Assembly: GCA_945866505.1 (NCBI GenBank)
Contig: CAMBHH010000105.1
Span: forward strand, 1-11,869
Direction of reading: 5' to 3'
Source: Flavobacterium psychrophilum
Lineage (GTDB): Bacteria; Bacteroidota; Bacteroidia; Flavobacteriales; Flavobacteriaceae
DNA length: 11,869 nt
The position numbers and the translations under genes were made by a program. The notes beneath the pieces are model-generated. The model searched no databases and was not told the DNA's origin. It worked only from the letters and a program-made list of their open reading frames with translations. Below are positions 1 through 7,834 of the stretch, in pieces (positions within the stretch are counted from its first letter, which is position 1; the number at the start of each line of letters is the position of its first letter).

Positions 1-225
1 AAAGCCAGGGATTTGAATGTTGATTTCACTGGTGCTACAGCTGCTGTGAATAAAATTATGCAAGCCGACCCCAGAAGAATAAACACTATCGAAATTGTTT
101 TTGATATGAACGTTGCCACAGATGAAAAAACCAAAATTATTCTTGAAAGAACCGCAATGACTTGTCCTGTTTTCCTCAGTTTGAATCCAGAAATCGACAA
201 AAAGATTAGTTTTAATTGGTTGTAA
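1..225 (+). CDS. OsmC/Ohr-family protein, C-terminal part (5' end outside window)
   Basis: The frame is open from the first base (AAA GCC AGG GAT...) and ends at TAA 223-225, so the 5' end lies outside the window and about 74 residues are visible. A TTG at 13 could be read as a start, but the open frame before it and the missing N-terminal half of the fold argue against that. The tail carries the motif T-x-x-T-C-P-V-x-x-S-L-N-P-E, the second conserved Cys region of OsmC/Ohr proteins, with the Cys codon at 163-165. A strand of the form I-N-T-I-E-I-V-F-D precedes it. Members of this family are thiol peroxidases that reduce organic hydroperoxides, or related proteins of unknown substrate, and act in the cytoplasm. 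The first catalytic Cys would lie upstream, so activity cannot be judged and OsmC cannot be told from Ohr or YhfA types. Confidence 0.82.
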   Translation, partial: KARDLNVDFTGATAAVNKIMQADPRRINTIEIVFDMNVATDEKTKIILERTAMTCPVFLSLNPEIDKKISFNWL

Positions 226-248
226 ATATGGTTCTAAATTTAAAACAT

Positions 249-297
249 AAAGAATAGATTATAGTACAAAGATTCTTTCTTTTTCTCTTTATTCTTT
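249..297 (+). terminator. Weak A/T-rich hairpin after the OsmC gene (possible terminator)
   Basis: AAAGAAT (249-255) can pair with ATTCTTT at 272-278, or as AAAGAATA (249-256) with TATTCTTT at 290-297. A T/C-rich tract lies between and after these arms. The stem is short and has little GC, so it is at best a weak terminator in the 92-nt gap before the DUF3820 gene. No convincing TTTG / TAnnTTTG promoter was seen here, so the two genes may still be co-transcribed. Confidence 0.25.
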
Positions 298-317
298 GTT
301 CTTTTCTCTTAAAAAAA

Positions 318-548
318 ATGCAACAAGACCAACAACAACTCATCAAACTCGCTCATACAAAAATGCCTTTTGGCAAATATGAAGGTCGATACCTTATTGA
401 TTTACCCGAATATTATGTGGTTTGGTACTCCAATAAAGGTTTTCCAAAAGGAGAGCTGGGACAGCAACTGCAATTGATCTACGAGTTGAAACTAAATGGT
501 CTCGAAGAGTTGATTCGGAATATTAAAAAACGGTTTCCAAAACCCTAA
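318..548 (+). CDS. DUF3820 family small protein
   Basis: This 76-residue protein contains the DUF3820 signature M-P-F-G-K-Y-x-G-x-x-L-I-D-L-P at residues 16-30. It is followed by a Y-x-V-W-Y/F-like segment and the pattern N-K-G-F-P-K-G-E-L-G. The whole protein is essentially this domain, which matches the usual short length of the family. The family is annotated in databases as putative quorum-sensing-regulated virulence factors, but no biochemical role is established, so no function is claimed. The start is the ATG at 318, preceded by an A-octamer leader as is usual in Bacteroidota, with no Shine-Dalgarno sequence. The gene follows the OsmC gene after 92 nt and is closed by the hairpin at 547-616. 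The C-terminus is basic (K-K-R-F-P-K-P). No signal peptide or membrane segment is seen. Confidence 0.8.
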   Translation: MQQDQQQLIKLAHTKMPFGKYEGRYLIDLPEYYVVWYSNKGFPKGELGQQLQLIYELKLNGLEELIRNIKKRFPKP

Positions 549-616
549 AAAGACCACAGATTCGAAAATTGTCATTCAGAATGAATCTGATAAATCTTCG
601 CATCGGCGGTCTTTTT
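547..616. terminator. Bidirectional branched-hairpin terminator between convergent genes
   Basis: AAAAAGACC (547-555) pairs perfectly with GGTCTTTTT (608-616), giving a 9-bp outer stem that runs into an 8-T tract on the + strand. On the - strand the same structure ends in five T's. Within the roughly 50-nt loop a second stem, CAGATTC (557-563) with GAATCTG (583-589), makes the structure branched or elongated. It begins on the last codon of the DUF3820 gene and stops about 20 nt before the end of the convergent operon, so it probably serves both directions. Confidence 0.65.
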
Positions 617-635
617 TTTGCTTCCAACTCCTAAC

Positions 636-2606
636 TCATTTAGTCACCACAATCACGATTTTATTAAAATCAGCAGCGGCATTGATTACAGCTTTGTAAT
701 CCTCAAACTTGTCGAGCGGATAGTTGATAATGTTATAAAACTCGGTGTTTTCAACTAAAATTTCATCACCGTTTTTGGTATATTTACTATTAAAACCAGC
801 TTCGGCTTTGCCGTTTACCTGAGTTTTATAATCCATTACAAATTTATCCAAATTTTTTACTGAAGCTCCTTTAGGTAATAAAATTTTAATATTTCGAGTG
901 TATAAATGGGGATAATCAATTTCTACAGGCAAGGCTCTTTTGTTTTCCTGATAGAATTCCATTTGTTTTCCAATGGTTTCACCCACTGAAAACAAGTAGT
1001 TCGTACCTGCTTTTTTAGTAAGATCTTTACCGTCAAAAGTTAAGTTTAGGACAAATGGTTTTTTACCAACATACTCAGTACCATCGTTTTTGGTGGTCAA
1101 AGTTTTGTATTCAGTTTCTACAGTATAGTTTTCGGCTATACTTTTCAAAAAAGTTTTGTATTGATCGGCTGATGCAAAATCTTTGATGGGTTGGAAATTT
1201 AACCCTGAATAACCACCAAAAGTTAGGTTGCTGGTTACCAAAGGATTTTCAATGTCCTGAGTAAAATCGATGGTAATATTCATAATATCGTGAGAAATGT
1301 CATTACCGGGAATTTCGATAAATTTAATTTCTCCAATCCCCATTGCTACCCCTGCAAATATTTTTTCTTTGATAAATAATCCGTTGTTATTCGCAATGGT
1401 GTTGGGAAACAAAGGAATACGGTACTCGATTTCTGTTGGTGTCAAATATTTCTTGATGGTTGGAAAATAGAACAACAGTTCATTTAAATTTTCAAAACTC
1501 TCAAAGTCTTTATCAAAAGGAACTTTATATCGATTCGAGGTGAAAACCATATTATTTTCGATTTTGAAGTTTTTGAAAACCGCCAAATAAATTTTCAGAA
1601 TATCAGTTTGATTGGCTTGTTTGGTTTCAATTATATCCGATAAAGTTAGCTTGGAGTCAATGTATCTGTCGTACGCGATGGTTTTTTTGATTTTGTTTTC
1701 AATGTTCCAAATTTGCTCTTGTACGTCATTAGATTTTGGAATTGTCTTGCAAAAATCATCAAGAGATTTTTGTTGTTTTTTATCCAATTCTGAATTCAGT
1801 CTTTCATATAAATTGGTTGCAAATTCTTTAAAGTTGTTTAAATTTTTACTCCCGTTATAGGTGTTCTCGTCCAGTTTGTAACGAAACAATTTTAATTGCA
1901 AAGCCCAATTTGAGTATTGTTCATTATTGTCTAAAGCAGGAATATTTTTTTCTGAAACAGTTAAAACAGTTCTATTCTCAATCTTTTTAGAATCAAGTAC
2001 CGCCTCGCTTAAACCGTTGTAAGATTTCGTTTTGAAAATAAGATGATTGGGATAAATCAATTCAAAATTTAAATTAGCAATTGGATATTCATCCTGCATT
2101 TTAATAGTTTGACCCGATAATTCTGGGTTTTCTTCAAGCACATAAATTTTTTCAATTACAGCTTCTTTTTCAAGACCTTGAACGGCAAAATAATTGTATT
2201 TCATTCCCTTTTCTTGGTCAACTTCTTCCTTGATATCCTTTTGGTCTAAGTTAATCACGGTGCCGTTTTTGAGAATAACTCTGGCTTTGTTTAGCAATAC
2301 GCTTTCGTTCAAACTGAAAGGAATGTATATTTTATTATTACGTTCTATAGCGTCATCGGAATTGATATAGATTTTTTCGTGTAATAATTGGTATTGTTTC
2401 GCAGCTTTTCCTGTTACCACAAACTCTATTTTTGCTGTTCGATCCAAAATAACTTCGTTCTCGTTTTTGTATTTTTCTGGAATGTCAACTTTCGTTTCTT
2501 TTTCATTCCAATCGTAAGTTTTAAAGGAATAGTCCTGCGCAAAAAATAGAGAGGTACTTAGGATTGCAACAAAGGTAAAAATGGTTTTTACAAAGATATT
2601 TTTCAT
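636..2606 (-). CDS. Secreted DUF3857-type protein with degenerate transglutaminase domain
   Basis: The 656-residue product starts with a Sec signal peptide (MKNIFVK, hydrophobic to residue 22, then F-F-A-Q|D). There is no lipobox Cys and no T9SS tail, so a periplasmic or surface-facing location is inferred. Residues about 50-240 look like the DUF3857 N-terminal beta domain. Residues about 295-430 resemble the transglutaminase-like fold of the upstream neighbour: Q-I-W-N-I-E-N-K-I-K-K-T-I-A-Y-D matches its I-K-S-I-F-Y-W-V-K-D-N-I-K-Y. However, the G-D-C-K-D-M-A active-site segment is replaced by A-N-Q-T-D-I-L (residues 331-337, Gln333 in place of Cys), and no matching His or Asp is evident. 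The C-terminal about 200 residues appear beta-rich. The ATG shares one base with the upstream stop (TAATG), which points to translational coupling. It is the last gene of the operon, ended by the hairpin at 547-616. A non-catalytic or scaffold role is an inference from eye alignment. Confidence 0.78.
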   Translation of the reverse strand: MKNIFVKTIFTFVAILSTSLFFAQDYSFKTYDWNEKETKVDIPEKYKNENEVILDRTAKIEFVVTGKAAKQYQLLHEKIYINSDDAIERNNKIYIPFSLNESVLLNKARVILKNGTVINLDQKDIKEEVDQEKGMKYNYFAVQGLEKEAVIEKIYVLEENPELSGQTIKMQDEYPIANLNFELIYPNHLIFKTKSYNGLSEAVLDSKKIENRTVLTVSEKNIPALDNNEQYSNWALQLKLFRYKLDENTYNGSKNLNNFKEFATNLYERLNSELDKKQQKSLDDFCKTIPKSNDVQEQIWNIENKIKKTIAYDRYIDSKLTLSDIIETKQANQTDILKIYLAVFKNFKIENNMVFTSNRYKVPFDKDFESFENLNELLFYFPTIKKYLTPTEIEYRIPLFPNTIANNNGLFIKEKIFAGVAMGIGEIKFIEIPGNDISHDIMNITIDFTQDIENPLVTSNLTFGGYSGLNFQPIKDFASADQYKTFLKSIAENYTVETEYKTLTTKNDGTEYVGKKPFVLNLTFDGKDLTKKAGTNYLFSVGETIGKQMEFYQENKRALPVEIDYPHLYTRNIKILLPKGASVKNLDKFVMDYKTQVNGKAEAGFNSKYTKNGDEILVENTEFYNIINYPLDKFEDYKAVINAAADFNKIVIVVTK

Positions 2607-4549
2607 TATTTTTCTAATAAAATTAGGGTTTCTGTATAATTATTTTTTAAGGTTTTTATAGTCTTGTTCCAAGGTTCAAAATCAGACTTGTCGAGCAATA
2701 ACTTCTTTTGCTTGAGCTGAAGATTCAATAGTATTTTATTGTTTTTGACTTCGTAAACAAAATCTGCATTTATGTATTCATTGTCTAAACTAAAATTCTT
2801 TGGAAGGTATTTCACCGTGGAATTTTTAGGAATTTCCATTTCGTACTGACTATTTACAAAAGTCAAATAATCGAATTCAAATTGGGCAACTCGGTCTTTT
2901 TCTATAATTAATTTTTCCAATGGTTTTTCGAGAAATAAATTCACATAGATTTCCTTATCGGCCTTTATCATATAATTTCCCAAATCAAAATTATAGTTTA
3001 TCTGATAGGGTTTGTCTCTGTCTTTTATGTTTTCCTCGGTAAAATCTTTTAAATTGAACTTGTTATTGCCTTTGAGAACAATACTTTTTATCATGTCGAA
3101 TCTGGTTTTGTTTGTAGCATCGCCCATTTTCATTAAAATGTGGCTTCGGCTGTAACCATTAAATAGCACTTTTCCAGAACCAACGAGTTTGTCTTTGTCA
3201 ATAGTAAATTTCACTTGCTCGTTCACCTCATTTCTCTCTGCAGGAACAGCAGGAACTTTAATTATTTTATAGGAATCTCCATCACCAAATAAAGCTTCTT
3301 TTCCTTGGATAAAGGCAGTTGGAATTCCATAAAGAGTTTCTTTGTCTGTACCATCAAGAAAAAGGTATTCCTCTCCTTTTTTAAACACAGCAATCATATG
3401 ATTGTCAACGGCTGGAGTTGCTAATTCGTTATATGAATAGGGGATTTCACGGGTGCCAATCCAAGAGATAAACACATTTTTGACATTAGCATAATTTGCC
3501 ATTGCCGTTATTATGCTGGCCATATCTTTGCAATCACCAAATTTTCTTTCGCAAATTAAACTGGCTTCTCTTGGAATAAAGCCTTCATAACCATTTTCGA
3601 AAGCGATGTATTTGATGTTGTCTTTTACCCAATAGAAAATACTTTTGATCTTGTCCTCCTCGGTGGGTAGGTTTGCTGTAATGGTATGCGTAATTGCTTT
3701 TAATTTCGGGTCTTCGGTTTGATTTAAGTTTTTTGTAAAACCTTTGTAATAAGCAAATAATTTAGTAACATCGTCTAAAACCTCCACCTTTTCATTGTTA
3801 ATGGTATAATCTTTTATGTAAATATTAATGTGGGGAATGATGTATAAATATCCGGGAGAATTTCCTTCAAATTTTACAGGTTTCACATCTCTCATCGTCC
3901 ATTTATAAACCCATTTTCCTTTTTTTTCAGTTTTTGAAAACTCAATTAAATGCGATTCATCATTAAAAATTTTGTAATCTATGTTGATGTTTTTGTCCGT
4001 TTTTATTTCTAATGAGGAGTTCTTTATTGGCAACCCACCGCCAAAAATAAATTTATGCAGTAAATAAGGATCTACAAACTCTGTTTGATAAGTATACACT
4101 TTTTTTGCCCCGGCTTCCAGATTTGAAAAAATAAGCTGACGTTCTTTTACATTATCATAAAACACTGATCTTTGCCCAGATTGAATTTCATTGGTTTGTG
4201 TCACTGTTATCTTCTTTTCCTTGCCATTATCCTTGATAACAGTATAAGCTTCATAACCCAAAAGTTTCACTAATTCGGAATAGGTAAACGATTCTTTATT
4301 GTTTTGAATGCCGTTATCCGTAAGAATCATGGATTCGTATTGATTATTCTGAATGATTTTTAGTTTGTTGTTTTCAATTGAAAACTCATAAGACTGACTG
4401 TCATTGATGACCAATTCATTATAATCAGGATATGTTTTTTTGAATTCTTCCAGCGAACTTTGAGCTGTTGAGGTAAAAGCAAAAAGGAGGCAAAAAACAA
4501 TACCGTAAATAAGTTTACTTGATAATTTCAACCAATTCATTCGAATCAT
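2606..4549 (-). CDS. Secreted DUF3857 / transglutaminase-like protein with intact triad
   Basis: The 647-residue product has an N-terminal signal peptide (hydrophobic residues 13-26, cleavage probably after S-T-A-Q30). A DUF3857-like beta domain spans about 50-255 and a transglutaminase-like core about 285-410. The papain-type triad is visible: Cys340 in F-G-D-C-K-D-M-A, His384 in V-D-N-H-M-I-A-V-F, and Asp399 in Y-L-F-L-D-G-T-D. A beta-rich C-terminal domain follows. Family members are predicted to form, cleave or exchange amide bonds (transglutaminase, peptidase or amidase chemistry); the substrate is unknown. The annotated ATG overlaps the 3' end of the MORN gene by 35 nt. A second ATG at 4540 (Met4, MNWLKLSSK) gives an equally good signal peptide and a 26-nt overlap, so the start is uncertain by three codons. 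It sits second in the operon, directly upstream of its degenerate paralogue. Confidence 0.85.
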   Translation of the reverse strand: MIRMNWLKLSSKLIYGIVFCLLFAFTSTAQSSLEEFKKTYPDYNELVINDSQSYEFSIENNKLKIIQNNQYESMILTDNGIQNNKESFTYSELVKLLGYEAYTVIKDNGKEKKITVTQTNEIQSGQRSVFYDNVKERQLIFSNLEAGAKKVYTYQTEFVDPYLLHKFIFGGGLPIKNSSLEIKTDKNINIDYKIFNDESHLIEFSKTEKKGKWVYKWTMRDVKPVKFEGNSPGYLYIIPHINIYIKDYTINNEKVEVLDDVTKLFAYYKGFTKNLNQTEDPKLKAITHTITANLPTEEDKIKSIFYWVKDNIKYIAFENGYEGFIPREASLICERKFGDCKDMASIITAMANYANVKNVFISWIGTREIPYSYNELATPAVDNHMIAVFKKGEEYLFLDGTDKETLYGIPTAFIQGKEALFGDGDSYKIIKVPAVPAERNEVNEQVKFTIDKDKLVGSGKVLFNGYSRSHILMKMGDATNKTRFDMIKSIVLKGNNKFNLKDFTEENIKDRDKPYQINYNFDLGNYMIKADKEIYVNLFLEKPLEKLIIEKDRVAQFEFDYLTFVNSQYEMEIPKNSTVKYLPKNFSLDNEYINADFVYEVKNNKILLNLQLKQKKLLLDKSDFEPWNKTIKTLKNNYTETLILLEK

Positions 4550-7500
4550 ATTTTTTAGTTAATACTACTTTGCCTTCGTTGAAAATCAAGACATTTCCGT
4601 GTAATTCATCATTTTTATATTCTGCCGTTATCCAAGGTTTTCCATCTTCTTTAAAATATTCTTGAAGCCCTTCAAAATCGCTGTTTTTAAAATGTTCTTT
4701 CTTATAAACGTTGCCGTTTGCATAATATTCTATGCGATTTCCATTTAATAAATTATGAATAGTATTGGACTCGTATTCAGGTTTCCCAAGCTCATTATTG
4801 ATGATTAATTTCCCTTCTACATTTCCTTTTACATAGTTGATTTGTATGGCTATTTTTCCGTTAGGATAAGAAGAAGAAATTTCGGCAGTTTCATCAATTA
4901 TTGCTATTTTATCATTAAGTTCACCAGTTTTACTTTTTCGGATATAATATTTAATGCTGTTTTCTTGGTATCCAATGATTAAAATAGGTTCTCCTTTTTG
5001 ATTGAAATAAGTGTAATCGCCTTCGATTGACCCATTTATTTGATTACATTCCTGCATCTTCATTTTATTGTGGTAAAACCGAGTTATTTTCCCGTTTTCA
5101 TTTCCAAAAGTGTTTTCGTCAGTGTATCTCAAATTACCAACAAAATCATAAATTTTGTCAATGCCATTCAATTTTCCGGCGTAATAGGTGCTTTCTCTGT
5201 AAATCGTTCCCAACGGACTGTAATCTTTATAGGTATTATGTCTGATACCGTTGATAAATTCTGTTTCAGTTATTGGATTATTAAATTTGTCTTTTTCCAA
5301 AGATTTTCCGTTCAATTCTCCATTTAGCAATTCATTAAGTGTAATCGTAGTTCCATTATTATGACTAATGGTAAACTTCCCTGTTTTATTTTTGCAATCA
5401 AAACTGCTTTCTTTTTCTCCTTTTGAATTATAGGTTTCTGTTGAAGTCATTACGTCCTCTATGTATTGTTCTCTCTTAGAAATACTACCGTTTTGCCGGT
5501 ATTCCAATTTTTCAAAATTAATGCTACCATTTACAAGAAATCCCTCTGATTTTAACAAACCGTCAGTATAAAATGTTTTATATGGACCATTCTGTTTGCC
5601 ACCATCATAAGAATAATTTCGGTCTAATTTTCCGTTTTCATAGACTTCATAAAGTCCGTTTATAGTGTCCTTAGTGAAATTTTTTATGGAATTTATAAGT
5701 CCATTTTTTTGATAATCATAGCTTAATCCATTTTGGTTTCCTCCATTGTAAAACTCTTGTAACCTCTTTATTCTTGAAACAAAGTGATGATTCCATTCGC
5801 CAGTTTTTTTTCCTTTTTCGAAATTACCTGCAGCCAATTGATTTCCTTGAAAGTCCTTCATAACAAAAGGTTTGCTGGACAAGCTGATTTCAATTGGATT
5901 TGGATTGTCTTTTGAAAATTGAAGTGCCGACCTTAATTCTCCCGATTTGTATTTTTCTTCAAAATATTTGTTGCCATCACTATCGTAATAACTGTAAGTT
6001 TCCATTTCTTCTTTATCATTATATATGGATTCGGTTGATTTTTTGCCATTTGAAAAATAATTGACGGATTTTTTTATTTTCCCGCCTTCATACGTATTCT
6101 CCTTTTCTAAAGCAGAGTTGCTATAATAACTTTTAAATGAGCCTAGAATTTTTCCATTGGCATAAACAGCTTCTGATTTCAATACTTTACCATCATAATA
6201 TTCCACGTATTTACCATCAATAATGTCATTAATGCAATTGTAACTTTCAATCAAATCTCCTACCTCATTGTAACTTAAATAAGCACCATTTAATTTTCCT
6301 TTGCTATAAGTTCCTTCTGCTTTTTTGCTTCCGTTGGGATAAATGCACGTCAATTTTCCTTCGCGTTCGCCATTTATAAAGTTAACTTCACATTGTTTTC
6401 CGCCATTTACATAATAAGAAGTCCCAATGCCGTTTAGAACGCCATCTTTATAATTTTCCTTAGCACTGATTTGGCCATTTTGATAATATGCGGTTCTTGT
6501 TCCGTCAACTTTTCCGTTTTTAAAAGATTTCTCTTCAATTAAATTTCCTTTTTCATCAAAATATTTTTGAATTCCGTCTAGTTCATTATTTCTGAAATTC
6601 AATTCACCAGCAAGATTTCCAAGTTCGTTGAGGTATTTGTGTTTTCCTTCGCTTTTTTCATTAATTTGAGATCCAATAAGATAGGGGACTTGATTTTTTA
6701 TGGAAACAATTACTTCTTGTTGATTTCCAAAAAAATCCATTTTTCTTTTCCCAAATGAGTTCCAAAAACCTGCAAGGACATAATTATCATTAAAATCGGC
6801 TACTATTTTCTTTTTCGAACTTAGTTTTTTACCGATTTTTTCTTGCATTCCTTGAAGAATGTAATAGGAGTAAGCTTCAAATCGTTGCTTTTCCATCATA
6901 TCTTTTATCCAAGGAATATAAATAGTTTCAAAAAAGCCATCACCCATTTTATGTTCTAAAGAATATTCGGCGACAGCCTGAATTTGGCGTATAACAACAT
7001 CGTCAATATCAGATTTAACCTTATAAGCTGATCTTAAAGGCAGTTGGTTTCTAAGCACGACTTCGATTTCTTCAAAATTATCTCCAGATTTGGAGAAAAC
7101 AAGTTTGTTATTTTCTAGATAATTTTCTCCATATTTAGCATTCAAATTTAAGATTGCTTTTTCAGCAAACCGTCCTTCGGGCGCTATCATTAAATAACTC
7201 ATCAATGCCAATGTAGCTTCCACAATTTTACCATTGTCATGAGCAAGTACTCCCAATAAATAATGAGAAGAAGCGTGATTGGGGTCATTGGTGATAATTC
7301 GTTCTAATAGGTCGACACCTTTTTGGGATTCCTTTTTTCGAATAAATAGAATCGCAAAATTGTATAAAAAATTAGATGAGTTGGGAAGATATTTTTCTCC
7401 TTCATTAAATATTTTTTCGGATAGGTCATACTCTTTTTGGTCACTCAAAAAACTTCCGTATAGTGTATATAATGTTGGAAATTCCGGCATTAAATTTTTA

Positions 7501-7769
7501 GTGTACAAATCTTCAAAAAAAGCTTTTAATTCTTCTTTTTTATCTAATGCAGAAAGGGCCATTGCTTTTTCATATTGCGCATTCAAAAATTTCGGATCTA
7601 CTTTACTAATTTTCTCGTATTCTATTATAGCATCTGCATATTTCTCTGCTTCATAGAGCGCAACACCTTTATTTAGTATTAAATCAGTATTGTAAACAAA
7701 AGCATAGTCGGTTTGGGAATAAGATCTTGAAAAATAACCTATAAAAAGGATAAAAAGTATTTTCTTCAT
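4515..7769 (-). CDS. Large secreted TPR and MORN-like repeat protein (YwqK-like repeats)
   Basis: This 1084-residue product is the first gene of the operon. It has a signal peptide (MKKILFILFIGYFSRSYSQ, cleavage near residue 19). TPR-like helical repeats span about 26-200, for example N-K-G-V-A-L-Y-E-A-E-K-Y-A-D-A-I-I-E-Y-E. A mainly helical linker covers about 230-380. From about 383 to 1080 there is a long array of roughly 23-residue units of the form Y-x-x-N-G-x-x-x-x-x-x-x-Y-x-x-G-x-x-x-G, the MORN_2 pattern; by length this could be about 30 units, some degenerate. Database entries with such repeats are often named 'YwqK family antitoxin', but nothing here supports a toxin-antitoxin role. 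MORN and TPR arrays usually form extended binding surfaces, so a scaffold or adhesion-like role beside the transglutaminase-like proteins is inferred. There is no T9SS tail or lipobox. A perfect -7 promoter element lies 18 nt upstream of the ATG. Confidence 0.83.
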   Translation of the reverse strand: MKKILFILFIGYFSRSYSQTDYAFVYNTDLILNKGVALYEAEKYADAIIEYEKISKVDPKFLNAQYEKAMALSALDKKEELKAFFEDLYTKNLMPEFPTLYTLYGSFLSDQKEYDLSEKIFNEGEKYLPNSSNFLYNFAILFIRKKESQKGVDLLERIITNDPNHASSHYLLGVLAHDNGKIVEATLALMSYLMIAPEGRFAEKAILNLNAKYGENYLENNKLVFSKSGDNFEEIEVVLRNQLPLRSAYKVKSDIDDVVIRQIQAVAEYSLEHKMGDGFFETIYIPWIKDMMEKQRFEAYSYYILQGMQEKIGKKLSSKKKIVADFNDNYVLAGFWNSFGKRKMDFFGNQQEVIVSIKNQVPYLIGSQINEKSEGKHKYLNELGNLAGELNFRNNELDGIQKYFDEKGNLIEEKSFKNGKVDGTRTAYYQNGQISAKENYKDGVLNGIGTSYYVNGGKQCEVNFINGEREGKLTCIYPNGSKKAEGTYSKGKLNGAYLSYNEVGDLIESYNCINDIIDGKYVEYYDGKVLKSEAVYANGKILGSFKSYYSNSALEKENTYEGGKIKKSVNYFSNGKKSTESIYNDKEEMETYSYYDSDGNKYFEEKYKSGELRSALQFSKDNPNPIEISLSSKPFVMKDFQGNQLAAGNFEKGKKTGEWNHHFVSRIKRLQEFYNGGNQNGLSYDYQKNGLINSIKNFTKDTINGLYEVYENGKLDRNYSYDGGKQNGPYKTFYTDGLLKSEGFLVNGSINFEKLEYRQNGSISKREQYIEDVMTSTETYNSKGEKESSFDCKNKTGKFTISHNNGTTITLNELLNGELNGKSLEKDKFNNPITETEFINGIRHNTYKDYSPLGTIYRESTYYAGKLNGIDKIYDFVGNLRYTDENTFGNENGKITRFYHNKMKMQECNQINGSIEGDYTYFNQKGEPILIIGYQENSIKYYIRKSKTGELNDKIAIIDETAEISSSYPNGKIAIQINYVKGNVEGKLIINNELGKPEYESNTIHNLLNGNRIEYYANGNVYKKEHFKNSDFEGLQEYFKEDGKPWITAEYKNDELHGNVLIFNEGKVVLTKKYDSNELVEIIK

Positions 7770-7786
7770 TACGAATATAATTTCGT

Positions 7787-7794
7787 CAAATATA
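7787..7794 (-). promoter_or_regulatory. Candidate -7 element for the TPR-MORN/transglutaminase operon
   Basis: Read on the - strand this is TATATTTG, an exact match to the Bacteroidota -7 consensus TAnnTTTG. It lies 18 nt upstream of the MORN gene ATG, which would give a very short leader. No clear TTG/TTTG -33 element is present 17-23 nt further upstream, so the call rests on the -7 box and its position alone. The DUF4268 gene ends about 40 nt upstream on the same strand with no hairpin terminator seen, so read-through into the operon is also possible. Confidence 0.45.
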
Positions 7795-7834
7795 GATTTT
7801 TTGGTTAATATTTGTAGGGGTTTTAATGATTAAT

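Noticed and set aside
1612..1860. 82-residue + strand frame
   Set aside because: It is antisense to the degenerate transglutaminase-like gene, with no recognisable domain.
5027..5327. Two overlapping + strand frames of 72 and 95 residues
   Set aside because: They are antisense to the MORN repeats; the Cys- and Phe-rich composition is typical of a shadow frame.
7279..7656. 125-residue frame on the + strand
   Set aside because: It lies wholly antisense to the TPR region of the MORN gene, whose own frame has clear repeats.
4515..7769. Toxin-antitoxin system, from the 'YwqK antitoxin' name of MORN_2 proteins
   Set aside because: The protein is exported, very long and shows no partner resembling a toxin; the family name is not evidence of function.
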